A stretch of DNA of 21,862 nt from JANSWP01 sp041941305 (GTDB taxonomy: Bacteria > Bacteroidota > Bacteroidia > Chitinophagales > Saprospiraceae): NCBI GenBank assembly GCA_041941305.1, contig JBGTQJ010000097.1, forward strand, positions 1 to 21,862, read 5' to 3'. The notes beneath the pieces are model-generated. The model was not told the origin of the DNA, did no database searches, and worked only from the letters and a program-made list of their open reading frames with translations. Positions 1 through 7,620 of this stretch are shown piece after piece. The translations under genes and the position numbers were made by a program. Numbering within the stretch: the first letter of the stretch is position 1; the number at the start of each line of letters is the position of its first letter.

Positions 1-48
1 GGGGTGCTTTGGGGGGGTTGTAAACCCCCAAACCCCCCACCCCGCAAC
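1..48. repeat. G/C-run imperfect palindrome at window edge
   Basis: G-runs on the left half face C-runs on the right half around a short GTAA spacer, giving an imperfect hairpin (TTGGGGGGGTT against AACCCCCAA). Its G-rich and C-rich arms resemble the cores of the three larger palindromic elements at about 5.3, 7.6 and 11.1 kb, and like them it lies just past the 3' end of a gene. It is cut by the window edge, so the flanking GC hairpins cannot be checked. Membership of the same family is a guess. Confidence 0.35.
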
Positions 49-165
49 AAATTGAATATCAACGGATTAAGCAAAGAAGATAAACGAAAGGTTTTTAATA
101 CCAAAATTCAAAGTAATGCATCCCTGTCTAGACTCCTAGACCAATCTTTAATCACCTTAAATAGT

Positions 166-1818
166 TCAATTTGCCCAGTAAATAAATTCGTCTTCTAGAA
201 CCACTTCCTCTTTCAAAGTCTTGTCAATCGTGATTGGAGATTCCAAAAGTGCTGGCCATATGGAAGGTTTTTGCGCTGCCAGATGTGCCTTTAATAAAGC
301 GGTCAGTTCTTCCAGTTTTTGAGGTTCTTGACTAGACAAATCTATCTGTTCGGTAGGATCTTCATTTAAATCAAACAACCATTTTTTCCCTTGTCGTTCA
401 TCTACTTGAAGTTTCCAACCATTTTCCAATACAAAAGCATATTTTCCTGATTTACAAAACAATGGTCGATTGGGTTCACCTTCCTGCTCACCAGTTAAGT
501 AAGGTAAAATATCCACCCCATCAATCTTGCGATCTTTTGGTAATTCTGCACCTGCAATGGTTCCAAAAGTGGAAAAAATATCCAAATTAGATACGCGACC
601 ATCATAAACCTGCCCAGCAGGAATGGTACCTGGAAAATGGACGATATAAGGAACGTGTACGCCTCCTTCAAACAAAGTAATTTTCCAACCCCGAAAAGGT
701 TTATTGACATCTGGCAATCCAACGTAATGAGGTGCACCATTATCACTGGTAAAAACGATGATGGTATTATCATCGATCCCATTGTCTTTCAGCGCTTGCA
801 TCACTTTTCCCACTCCCCTATCTACTGTCATGACCATGGCTGCTTGTACCCTTTCTACATGATCTTCTATGTAATCGAGTTTTTCATAATCTTCTTTTAA
901 TGCCTGCAAGGGAGTGTGCACTGCCCAATAGGCTAGATACATAAAAAATGGACGATTCTTATTGGCTTCAATAGCCTTTACTGCATGATTTGTCAAATAG
1001 TCCGTCAAATGTCCTTCCGGTTGAAAGCGAGGACTTCCATTCCAATTGACCGCATAAGGTAAATTTCCCCACAAAAATTTGTCAATCGGGTCAAAAGGCA
1101 ATTTGGCATTGACAATATTGGGATCATCTTCTGGCAGGAACAAACTACCCTGTCTAAAACCCAAACTTTCATCGAAGCCTTGATTGTTGGGGTGGAATTT
1201 TTTCGCATTCCCCAAATGCCATTTACCCAAATGAATCGTGTGATAACCTTGAGGCTTCAACAATTCTGCAAGTGTAATTTCAGATAATGGTAAGCCCATA
1301 TTTTCAACCGTGGGTCCCTGCCCTTCCAGTTCTTCATGATAAATAGGTGGATGCAAATCATTTTCGGTCAATTTTCCAACAAATTTCATCATGCTTGGTG
1401 CAGTCGGTGTAAATTCAAAACCTGCCCGTGTTGAATAGCGTCCTGTTAGCAATGAAGCCCTGGAAGGAGAACAAACCGCATGAGCAGAATAACCATTGGT
1501 ACACAACACACCTTCAGCCGCTAACTGATCGATATTGGGCGTTTTGAATTTCCCTTTTGCCATACCACCACCATAGGTACTCACTTCATTGAAACCCAAA
1601 TCATCAACTAAAATGACAATGAGGTTGGGCTTATTGGAGGTTCTGTTTTCAGGTCCTTGTTCCCAAACCACTGGAATGGTTTTTCCAATTGGATCTTGCC
1701 ATTCACTGATAATTCCAGGTAGTCGATACCAGTTTTGAGAAAACCATATTCCAAAGGCAAGGATAAATAGGGCAAAGATTCCCAGTCCTCGCAAGATTCT
1801 TTTTTTACGCCTGGTCAT
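166..1818 (-). CDS. Sulfatase (arylsulfatase-type, S1 family), N-terminally membrane-anchored
   Basis: Formylglycine-dependent sulfatase of 550 residues, predicted to hydrolyse sulfate esters in the periplasm or at the cell surface. The basic N-terminus followed by a hydrophobic stretch (about residues 9-26) looks like a signal anchor or uncleaved signal. Metal-binding DD lies at 72-73. The maturation motif CSPSR begins at Cys116, the residue converted to formylglycine. LGKWHLG (about 197-203) and TSDNG (about 357-361) carry further active-site residues. Length is normal for the family, and all key residues appear intact. It starts 50 bases after the stop of the upstream sulfatase, so the two are probably one transcript. 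The substrate cannot be told from the sequence; paired Bacteroidota sulfatases often act on sulfated polysaccharides. No maturase gene is in the window. Confidence 0.93.
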   Translation of the reverse strand: MTRRKKRILRGLGIFALFILAFGIWFSQNWYRLPGIISEWQDPIGKTIPVVWEQGPENRTSNKPNLIVILVDDLGFNEVSTYGGGMAKGKFKTPNIDQLAAEGVLCTNGYSAHAVCSPSRASLLTGRYSTRAGFEFTPTAPSMMKFVGKLTENDLHPPIYHEELEGQGPTVENMGLPLSEITLAELLKPQGYHTIHLGKWHLGNAKKFHPNNQGFDESLGFRQGSLFLPEDDPNIVNAKLPFDPIDKFLWGNLPYAVNWNGSPRFQPEGHLTDYLTNHAVKAIEANKNRPFFMYLAYWAVHTPLQALKEDYEKLDYIEDHVERVQAAMVMTVDRGVGKVMQALKDNGIDDNTIIVFTSDNGAPHYVGLPDVNKPFRGWKITLFEGGVHVPYIVHFPGTIPAGQVYDGRVSNLDIFSTFGTIAGAELPKDRKIDGVDILPYLTGEQEGEPNRPLFCKSGKYAFVLENGWKLQVDERQGKKWLFDLNEDPTEQIDLSSQEPQKLEELTALLKAHLAAQKPSIWPALLESPITIDKTLKEEVVLEDEFIYWAN

Positions 1819-1868
1819 GATTGAATTATTTTACAACAAACTTATCTCCATCATTGGCAAAATAAAAA

Positions 1869-3632
1869 TCAATTATTTCGGATTCGTTTCTTCATTCGTC
1901 TCCAAAAGAAAAACCCAAGGATTAAAATCAAAATACCAAAAAGCCAGGGTCTGGCGGCTGCACCCAATTGTGCAATCATTTTATTTTGAATTTCCTTTAA
2001 TGGCTCGTAATCTATCCCCATTTCCAGGACGCCAAATCGATTGGTGTATTCAGCATAATGCTGTTTCATTTCGGCAAAAACATCTGGTTGAGCCGCTGCC
2101 AAGTCATTGGTTTCCCCAGGATCCACTCCCAGATTATAAAGGCGCCAAATTCCATCACCATAAGGTTTCCCATTTCTGACTAATTTCATGTCGCCTTTGT
2201 AAAGCGCACATTGACCAGCAGCTTCCATTCCGATTGCTTCGTCTGAACCATAAACCTGGTCTGTTTCGCCTTGAATCAATGCATATAAACTTCTGCCCGT
2301 CATAGATCCGGCAGGCGCTTCGATTGGTTGGTCAATTCCGGCTATTGACAAAATAGTTGGCGTAATATCGGTGACAATTGAAAAAGCAGGAATAGATTGG
2401 GCTACAGGGATATTTGGTCCTGAAAAAATCAGTGGTACCCGCAATCCGCCTTCACCTGCATAGAATTTAAAAAAAGCGCTTGGTCCTGCTGCCGCGCTTG
2501 CAAATTCAGGACCGATATAAGTGTAGGAACCCTGCTCTCCCAAGCGTTCATAATCCCGATGATATCCCACCCAATTCAACCACAATTGCATAGAACGAAC
2601 ACTACCTGCCGAACTCGCTTCTGGTCCGTTGTCTGAAGTAATGATGAATACTGTGTTTTCAAATTCATTGCGTTCCTCCAAATATTGAATGTATCTGCCA
2701 ATATGAAAATCCATTGCCTCCAACATGCCTGCATTGACTGCCATGGCTTTGGCTTTGTATCGTTTATCTTCTTCACCTAAATCTTCCCATTTTTTCAGGA
2801 CTGGGAGCATTGCACCCAAGGGTGCTTCGGGAGGAATGATGCCTATTTTTTTAGCATTTTCATAGCGTTGCTGCTTAATGATAGCCCAGCCTTGTTCGTA
2901 TGTTTCGAGGTATTTTTCGGTATATTCCTTTGGAGCCTGGACGGGTATATGAATCGCCTGAAAAGACAGAAAGGCAAAGAAGGGGTTATCATCTTTGGGC
3001 GTTTCTTCTATAAAATTGATCATTTCATCTACCAGATTTCGAGAAGAATAAAAATCCTCAGGTAAGTCAATTGGTTTCCCGTCCTTATACCACGGAGGCT
3101 TGGATTCCTGAGTGGGTAAATAAGGTCGATGCTCGTAATTATCGGCTCCCGATGCATCCAGAATATATGTTCGGTCAAAACCTCTTTTGCTCGGTAAATT
3201 TGATGTTGAATGTCCCAAATGCCACTTGCCAGTTACATAAGTGTGGTAATTTTTTTGTTTCAAACGAGTAGCAACAGTGAGTACTTTATCATTTAAAACG
3301 CCCTCATAACCTGGTTTGGTCGCATATTCCGGAGGAGTGAAAATGGGCAAATTTGGAACACCCGTTAAATGGCTGTCGTAACCGGTCATCAACATAGCCC
3401 TGGAAGGCGCACACATAGGTGAAGTGTGATAATTGGTAAACATCGTCCCTCGCTTTGCCAATCTGTCAATGTTGGGTGTCAAAGCTTCCCCACCATAACA
3501 TCCAAAGTCCATCAAGGCTGCATCATCTACTAAAATCAGAACGATGTTGGGAGGACTGTTGATGAGAGAATCTTGCGAAAACAGAAGTGTAGCTACCAAT
3601 GAAAACCAAAAGGTAAAAGCTGATTTTTTCAT
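1869..3632 (-). CDS. Sulfatase with signal peptide and C-terminal membrane anchor
   Basis: Second formylglycine sulfatase, 587 residues, and first gene of the two-sulfatase unit. A cleavable-looking signal peptide covers about residues 1-19 (hydrophobic core, then FSQ). DD at 36-37 binds the metal. CAPSR begins at Cys74, the formylglycine site. GKWHLG (about 137-142) and TSDNGP follow. The last 30 residues are unusual: PWLFGILILILGFFFW is a transmembrane helix followed by a strongly basic tail (RRMKKR), which would leave the catalytic domain outside and tethered at its C-terminus. It differs from the downstream sulfatase in spacing and termini, so it is probably not a recent duplicate. Substrate is unknown. 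The start was chosen because it gives a proper signal peptide. Confidence 0.93.
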   Translation of the reverse strand: MKKSAFTFWFSLVATLLFSQDSLINSPPNIVLILVDDAALMDFGCYGGEALTPNIDRLAKRGTMFTNYHTSPMCAPSRAMLMTGYDSHLTGVPNLPIFTPPEYATKPGYEGVLNDKVLTVATRLKQKNYHTYVTGKWHLGHSTSNLPSKRGFDRTYILDASGADNYEHRPYLPTQESKPPWYKDGKPIDLPEDFYSSRNLVDEMINFIEETPKDDNPFFAFLSFQAIHIPVQAPKEYTEKYLETYEQGWAIIKQQRYENAKKIGIIPPEAPLGAMLPVLKKWEDLGEEDKRYKAKAMAVNAGMLEAMDFHIGRYIQYLEERNEFENTVFIITSDNGPEASSAGSVRSMQLWLNWVGYHRDYERLGEQGSYTYIGPEFASAAAGPSAFFKFYAGEGGLRVPLIFSGPNIPVAQSIPAFSIVTDITPTILSIAGIDQPIEAPAGSMTGRSLYALIQGETDQVYGSDEAIGMEAAGQCALYKGDMKLVRNGKPYGDGIWRLYNLGVDPGETNDLAAAQPDVFAEMKQHYAEYTNRFGVLEMGIDYEPLKEIQNKMIAQLGAAARPWLFGILILILGFFFWRRMKKRIRNN

Positions 3633-3655
3633 TTACTTTAAAGTGTAATAAGCAT

Positions 3656-3674
3656 CGTCTCCCGACAGGGGACG
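3656..3674. repeat. Short GC-rich hairpin upstream of the sulfatase pair
   Basis: CGTCTCCC and GGGGACG can pair (7 bp with one G-T) around a short loop. It lies in the 82-bp gap between the histidine-phosphatase stop and the sulfatase start. There is a T run on the plus side 3' of it but not on the minus strand, so it is a poor terminator for the minus-strand genes. It may be a fragment of a dispersed repeat. Function is unknown. Confidence 0.3.
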
Positions 3675-3714
3675 CTGCGGAGTTTTTAGAGACTTGGGAA
3701 ACCCATTCAACAAT

Positions 3715-4428
3715 TTATACAAATGTAATCAACTCCTCATCCAAATGTGGTATCTCATTGAAACCCAACAAATTAAATAGCCCTCTGGAATAAAAGAAGG
3801 AAGTAAAAGCAGTATTCCTATGGGAAAAGTTCAATGCGACCACTCGTTTTTCATCCATAATATTGAGTGCTTCAGCTGTTATTGAACCAATCGTCCCTCC
3901 TGAAGTAAATGCGGCAATGTTTTCACCCGATTCCGTATTTTTTAAAATATTATCCAAACCCTTTCTCACTTCTTGGCGAAATGCTTTCCAGGGCAAAACA
4001 CCTGCTGCCTCAATCCTACCCTCTACCCACTCATCCAAAAAATATTGAAAGATTAGCAGATTATTTGCCTTTTTTCGAGAAGGGTCGGCTTTACTTTTTG
4101 CTATCAACTCCTTTACAAATGGGTTGGATGCCCTTAACCTGGGTAACACATTTGCCATAGCTACATGGGCTTCATGTTCCAATAAGCCATTTTCCATAAT
4201 TGGCTCCGGCATGGGCAGGTTACTTTTATCATAAATGCTTTTTACAATTTCATAGGTATGTTGTTGTCGACGCAAGGGACCCACATAGACTTTATCGAAA
4301 TGGAATTTTTTCGCGACTAAGTAATTGCCCAATTCAGCAGACTGTTGCTCTCCTTTTGCAGAAAGCACATCATAATTATCCGCTCCAAAAGAAGCTTGCC
4401 CATGACGAAAGAAGTAGATCTTGCTCAT
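3715..4428 (-). CDS. Histidine phosphatase family protein with substituted second catalytic His
   Basis: 237-residue phosphoglycerate-mutase-fold protein. RHG at residues 8-10 supplies the phosphate-accepting His9, and RR at about 53-54 supplies phosphate-binding Arg. ENGLLEHEAH (about 79-88) occupies the acid region. In most family members the second catalytic His lies in a T/S-HGG motif; here the matching segment reads FTSGGTIGS, with Ser176 in its place. It may act on an unusual substrate, be weak, or be a binding protein. The gene begins one base after the stop of the class II aldolase gene (TAATATG), so the two are translationally coupled and probably work together. The substrate is unknown. 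Confidence 0.85.
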   Translation of the reverse strand: MSKIYFFRHGQASFGADNYDVLSAKGEQQSAELGNYLVAKKFHFDKVYVGPLRRQQHTYEIVKSIYDKSNLPMPEPIMENGLLEHEAHVAMANVLPRLRASNPFVKELIAKSKADPSRKKANNLLIFQYFLDEWVEGRIEAAGVLPWKAFRQEVRKGLDNILKNTESGENIAAFTSGGTIGSITAEALNIMDEKRVVALNFSHRNTAFTSFFYSRGLFNLLGFNEIPHLDEELITFV

Positions 4429-4429
4429 A

Positions 4430-5251
4430 TTAGGCCAGTACTAAAGCAGGTTCGGGTTGCTGAATGTCCATAAAGTCAGGCTGCTCCTTTGCGATGTCTT
4501 GCCACATCGGTTGAAAGCTAAAATAGCCTGCCAATGGAAAGCCAACTTCGTAATCACGAGTACGCAAAGCGGTCTCATGGTCAATATTGATCAAAGGATT
4601 GCCAGTGGATTCGGCGAGTATTTGAGATTGACAAGTGCGTTCCATCGTTACAAACCAAAAGATACATTCCTCAATGCTGTGCCCAACGGTCAATAAGCCG
4701 TGGTTTTGTAGAATGACTGCTTTTTTATCGCCAAGTGCTTTTCCGATTCGCTCCCCTTCACTCAATTCTCCTACCACGCCTGTATAATCATCAAACAAGC
4801 CATGATCTTCATAAAAAATGCAGGAATCCTGTGTCAAAGGATCCAACAATTTCCCGAAAGCGGAAAAGGTTTTTCCATAAACACTGTGAGCATGTGCAGC
4901 CGCTATAACATCTGGTCTCGCTTTATGAATCGCAGCATGAATGGCGAAGGCTGCTTTGTTGGTCAGATGATGTTTACCTGAAACCACCTGCCCTTCCTCA
5001 TTCACCAAAATTAAATCCGACATTTTTATCTGCCGAAAAGACAAGCCAAATGGGTTGACCCAGAAACAGTCCGTATGTTCGGGGTCTCGACAAGTAATAT
5101 GTCCTGCCACTCCTTCAGAAAATCCAAACTTTCCAAATATTCGAAAGGCTCCTGCCAGGGTTCTTTTTAAATACAAACGCTTTTCTTCTACCGTATCAAA
5201 AGAAGGATAGGCAATCATTTTTTCAATTCCAGGTGGGTTCTTTACAGCCAT
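4430..5251 (-). CDS. Class II aldolase/adducin family protein
   Basis: 273-residue protein of the class II aldolase/adducin N-terminal fold. Two zinc ligands sit in AHAHS (His120, His122) and a third in QNHG (His184). GHITCRDP (about 50-57) is the usual phosphate- or substrate-binding loop region. The sequence before His105 (LTNKAAFAIH) resembles the adducin-like branch: the acidic residue used as base by fuculose-phosphate aldolase (four residues before the His) appears to be Ala. It may therefore not be a classical sugar-phosphate aldolase. It is first in a two-gene unit with the downstream phosphatase-like gene. A large palindromic element lies 65-180 bp upstream. Function beyond family is not clear. 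Confidence 0.88.
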   Translation of the reverse strand: MAVKNPPGIEKMIAYPSFDTVEEKRLYLKRTLAGAFRIFGKFGFSEGVAGHITCRDPEHTDCFWVNPFGLSFRQIKMSDLILVNEEGQVVSGKHHLTNKAAFAIHAAIHKARPDVIAAAHAHSVYGKTFSAFGKLLDPLTQDSCIFYEDHGLFDDYTGVVGELSEGERIGKALGDKKAVILQNHGLLTVGHSIEECIFWFVTMERTCQSQILAESTGNPLINIDHETALRTRDYEVGFPLAGYFSFQPMWQDIAKEQPDFMDIQQPEPALVLA

Positions 5252-5315
5252 CTTAGTTTTGTTTTATATTTAAAGTAAATCTATGAATTGTTCTAAAATG
5301 TATAATGGGATAGTT

Positions 5316-5426
5316 CGCGCGGCTAGCGCCGCGCTCACGTTGGGTTTAAGGGGGCAAACAAGCCAAAATTTTGGTTTGTTTGCCCCCTTAAACCCCCTTC
5401 GAGCCGCACCGGCAGGTGCGGCGAGG
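5316..5426. repeat. Nested palindromic element, copy A
   Basis: Three hairpins in a row. Left GC hairpin: GCGCGGC at 5317-5323 pairs with GCCGCGC at 5328-5334. Core: 27-bp arms at 5342-5368 and 5369-5395 with a single G-T pair and no spacer. Right GC hairpin: GCCGCACC at 5403-5410 pairs with GGTGCGGC at 5415-5422. The same plan, with a core of nearly the same length and different arm sequence, occurs at 7621-7726 and 11115-11218. It lies between the DUF2855 gene and the class II aldolase gene. It could act as a terminator, a transcript-processing site or a passively mobilised element. Confidence 0.88.
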
Positions 5427-5458
5427 AAACTCGTCATTCATTCTGGAACACAACCAAT

Positions 5459-6532
5459 CTATGCTATACTTACCAAATATCCTTTCTTTGGATCAACCTT
5501 CCCATCAACCATTTCCAGGTATAATTTGGATAATTGCTCAATATCTGTAATAAATTCCAATTCCATCATCTTCTTTGTGTCATTTGTGAATTGCATCAAG
5601 GCTTCATTGAGCATTTGATTGGCTTTGACAGCGCCCTGTGTTTTGTAAAATACTTTATAATGCGTAGGCGCAAAGAAAAACTGGGTATTTGGAATATTCG
5701 AGAATCTACCTGCAGCTTTCCAATCTGTCAAGCCAACCAAGGCAATGTGGAGCAGTTTTTCATTTAGCAATTCCGATATGTTTTTCAACAAATTATAATT
5801 GCCACTTATGTCTATTACAACTGCCTTTTCCGAAGCTACCGCCTTATAATCCTCATAGGCAAAAACAGCATCGTGGTACTGGGTCGATTTCACGAAGTCC
5901 ACATTGCGATTTGAGGTCAATGCGATTATTTTTTTACCATCCTCCGCACGATTTTGTTTGAGCATATATGCCAATCCCAAACTCGTTTTGGCAGAAGCAC
6001 TGGTCAAAATGATTTGCTCCGCATCCAAAAAGTGCTGATTCTTCAAAAATTGATAAATCAAAAATGACGTGGCAAACAAAGGCTTAATGATCGGAACATA
6101 GTCTTCCAGGGTTTCATAGTGAAAAGGATCCGCCGCTACCCGAATGTAATTGTTGTAAACAGCAGCCAATTCCTGGCGATGAGGCGCCCCATCTGAAAAA
6201 CTGAAAGGATTGACTTTTTGTGGTCGCAAGGTACAATAAGAAGCCATCGGAAAATAACCATAAATGCGTTCTCCCACTTTTATTTCATCCTGTTTGGAAG
6301 CCACTACACTGGCATACCCCCAAACCGGAATAATGCCATAAGGCGCATCTGTTGGAAAGAAATCCCAATATTTCAATTTAAAGCCACTTACCGCATAAGT
6401 GATATTATTGGTGGTCAAGCCATACTTATCTATTCTCAATCGAATTTCTCCTTCTGACAATTCTGACAGTTCATTTTGGACGTGATTGACCTGATAGATG
6501 TTTTGTTTTTCAACTCGGAAAATTTGGTTCAT
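5459..6532 (-). CDS. DUF2855 family protein (MDR-like)
   Basis: 357-residue soluble protein recognised as DUF2855. Its N-terminal half resembles the GroES-like domain of medium-chain dehydrogenases/reductases (VGERIYGYFPMASY at about 82-95, preceded by PVWGYASVVAS). The second half has a Rossmann-like pattern (IILTSASAKTSLGLAYML, then IALTSNRNVDFV). No substrate is known for the family, and zinc ligands of classical alcohol dehydrogenases are not evident. It has no signal peptide and is probably cytoplasmic. A TAAATTTG box lies about 95 bp upstream. The gene ends just before the palindromic element copy A and is probably a separate transcription unit. Confidence 0.8.
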   Translation of the reverse strand: MNQIFRVEKQNIYQVNHVQNELSELSEGEIRLRIDKYGLTTNNITYAVSGFKLKYWDFFPTDAPYGIIPVWGYASVVASKQDEIKVGERIYGYFPMASYCTLRPQKVNPFSFSDGAPHRQELAAVYNNYIRVAADPFHYETLEDYVPIIKPLFATSFLIYQFLKNQHFLDAEQIILTSASAKTSLGLAYMLKQNRAEDGKKIIALTSNRNVDFVKSTQYHDAVFAYEDYKAVASEKAVVIDISGNYNLLKNISELLNEKLLHIALVGLTDWKAAGRFSNIPNTQFFFAPTHYKVFYKTQGAVKANQMLNEALMQFTNDTKKMMELEFITDIEQLSKLYLEMVDGKVDPKKGYLVSIA

Positions 6533-6626
6533 TTGTGTTCTTTTTGGTTAATGTTGTGGTGCTATTTAGTTTTCTAAAATGATTATAAAGATTTTCCCTA
6601 ATAAGGGTTTTGGAAAGTTAGGCATG

Positions 6627-6634
6627 CAAATTTA
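6627..6634 (-). promoter_or_regulatory. Bacteroidota-type -7 box (TAAATTTG) for the DUF2855 gene
   Basis: Exact match to the TAnnTTTG consensus of Bacteroidota primary-sigma promoters on the minus strand, about 95 bp before the start codon. The upstream -33 region is T-rich rather than a clean TTTG. Spacing and placement are plausible; there is no direct evidence of activity. Confidence 0.5.
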
Positions 6635-6692
6635 TCATTCAACGACAATAAAAAAAAGACCCCTGTATTACTGATGTTGAAACTATACAACA

Positions 6693-6727
6693 AAAGCCTT
6701 GATAGCACACGCGTCTATCAAGGCTTT
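6693..6727 (-). terminator. Hairpin terminator after the intron-containing tRNA
   Basis: Perfect 13-bp stem: AAAGCCTTGATAG at 6693-6705 with CTATCAAGGCTTT at 6715-6727, and a 9-base loop. It begins 8 bases past the 3' end of the tRNA, the expected place for an intrinsic terminator. On the minus strand the stem ends in TTTTG, a short U tract, so termination is likely but not textbook. Confidence 0.7.
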
Positions 6728-6734
6728 ATAAAAG

Positions 6735-7105
6735 TGGTCCCACAAGGGCTCGAACCTTGGACCCCCTGATTCACCTTCCAAAACTTTCGTTAAGGGGTAG
6801 GACTATATCATCACCATATCCCGATTTTCGGAACTTAGGTGGGGGGCGTTATTGAAGGCTTATTGCTTGATCTGCTCACCTTCTAGTCTCTGCACCTTCC
6901 TGGTTACTGTAATGATCTTCACCAGGCTTGGCTCAGGATTGCCATCAGCATGACCTGTTAAGGTTTCCCTGAATTAACCCCCTGCTCATCCCGCCGTTTC
7001 CGACGAGAAGCACTATTGGTAATTGCTCGAACATTTTCTAATGAATGTTCTTCCTTGAACTACCGTTAATGAGTCAGGTGCTCTAACCAACTGAGCTATG
7101 GGACC
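6735..7105 (-). tRNA. tRNA with CAU anticodon (elongator Met likely, Ile2 possible), split by a group I intron
   Basis: The two exons join to a 74-nt tRNA: acceptor GGTCCCA/TGGGACC, D arm GCTC/GAGC with AGTTGGTTA loop, anticodon stem CCTGA/TCAGG, loop CTCATAA, variable GGGTC, T arm CAAGG-TTCGAGC-CCTTG, discriminator A; CCA is not encoded. Exon 1 is 7105-7069, ending in the anticodon CAT. Exon 2 is 6771-6735. G1-C72 pairing and the absence of GGG/CCC at the anticodon stem exclude initiator tRNA. CAU could be elongator Met, or Ile2 if modified by TilS; Met is preferred by resemblance of the anticodon arm. Until the intron splices out the tRNA is not functional. Two broken copies of its 5' half lie just upstream. 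Confidence 0.9.
6772..7068 (-). ncRNA. Group I intron (IC3-like, bacterial tRNA type), 297 nt
   Basis: The four conserved core elements appear in order on the minus strand: P (AATTCAGGGAAACC, 6975-6962), Q (AATCCTGAGCCAAGCC, 6940-6925), R (GTGCAGAGACTAGA, 6895-6882) and S (GATATAGTCC, 6809-6800). GACTA in R can pair with TAGTC in S to form P7. The intron starts after the U of the CAU anticodon and ends in G (6772), as group I introns do. A guide segment GTAGTTC (7063-7057) can pair with exon GACTCAT with a U-G at the splice site, though two of seven positions are mismatched. There is a P2-like hairpin, GAACATT with AATGTTC. It encodes no protein. The nearby GIY-YIG gene lies outside it. Confidence 0.92.
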
Positions 7106-7175
7106 TGAATATTTATTTCTTAGTTATCTATAATAAGGGAATTTAAGCCATTGACATAATGTAAACTTTCCATTT

Positions 7176-7223
7176 TGAGTCAGCCTCGATAACTATCGGG
7201 GTAACCAACTGAGCTATGGGACT
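7176..7223 (-). pseudogene. tRNA(CAU) 5'-half remnant 1 with inserted palindrome
   Basis: It repeats the tRNA from GTCCCATAG through GCTCAGTTGGTTA, then carries CCCCGATAGTTATCGAGG where the intact gene has GAGCAC, and resumes with CTGACTCA. The 3' half of the tRNA is absent. The first acceptor base is changed (A for G) and overlaps the last base of the GIY-YIG stop codon region. The palindrome has one mismatch, against none in remnant 2, so this copy looks more decayed. It lies 70 bp upstream of the intact intron-bearing tRNA. Confidence 0.85.
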
Positions 7224-7516
7224 TAATTAACATCATATCTACTCAACAATTTTTCCTGCATCTCAGGATACAATTTCAAATTGTTGATGTATTTGCGGCT
7301 TTTCATCCGTTTTATATGCAACTCGACTTTTCGAGCTTGCAATCTTGAATGGCATTGCATTTCCAAAAATAGAGACCAAGGAATGCCTTTCGTTGTAAAA
7401 CTTCCTTGATTAAATTCGGAATTGTGTTGTGCCAATCTTTCAATTGGATTTAAATCAGTATTCCCAATATAAAACCTATCTAGCTTATCACTAAAAAGAA
7501 TATAAAGGTAATGCAT
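7223..7516 (-). CDS. GIY-YIG nuclease-domain protein (small, URI-type)
   Basis: 97-residue single-domain protein. The GIY-YIG strands appear as YLYILF and RFYIGNT near residues 3-20, followed by ERLAQHN with the expected Arg (about 26) and, near the C-terminus, a helix with Glu (KVELHIKRMKSRKYI, about 63-77). This matches the small stand-alone GIY-YIG family. ATG at 7516 is chosen because a longer frame upstream only reads through the tRNA remnant. The gene is bracketed by two tRNA 5'-half repeats in direct orientation and ends on the first base of remnant 1. This placement suggests an endonuclease of a small tRNA-directed mobile unit rather than a housekeeping enzyme. Its target is unknown. 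Confidence 0.85.
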   Translation of the reverse strand: MHYLYILFSDKLDRFYIGNTDLNPIERLAQHNSEFNQGSFTTKGIPWSLFLEMQCHSRLQARKVELHIKRMKSRKYINNLKLYPEMQEKLLSRYDVN

Positions 7517-7539
7517 CTTTTCTATAGGTTTAACATGCA

Positions 7540-7588
7540 ATGAGTCAGCCCCGATAACTATCGGGGTAACCAACTGAGCTATGGGACC
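7540..7588 (-). pseudogene. tRNA(CAU) 5'-half remnant 2 with perfect palindrome in the D arm
   Basis: GGTCCCATAGCTCAGTTGGTTA matches the intact tRNA exactly. Then CCCCGATAGTTATCGGGG, an 18-base palindrome with 8-bp arms, replaces GAGCAC, and CTGACTCAT resumes and stops at the anticodon. The upstream flank (AAATATTTA before GGTCCC) also resembles the flank of the intact gene (AAATATTCA), so the duplication includes a few leader bases. The D stem cannot close, so no functional tRNA can form. It lies 23 bp upstream of the GIY-YIG start. Confidence 0.88.
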
Positions 7589-7620
7589 TAAATATTTAAT
7601 ACAATGCAGGTAGCTTCTTC

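Noticed and set aside
126..141. GTCTAG/CTAGAC hairpin past the sulfatase stop as a terminator
   Set aside because: The stem is only 6 bp and lacks a U tract on the minus strand.
4..198. Plus-strand open frame of 64 codons
   Set aside because: It starts inside the G/C-run repeat and overlaps the 3' end of the sulfatase; no protein pattern.
6735..7105. Reading the split tRNA as tRNA-His (GUG) with splicing after U33
   Set aside because: ACU can pair with GGU in the intron, but tRNA-His needs an extra 5' G and C at position 73; here position 73 is A. The CAU reading gives the expected loop.
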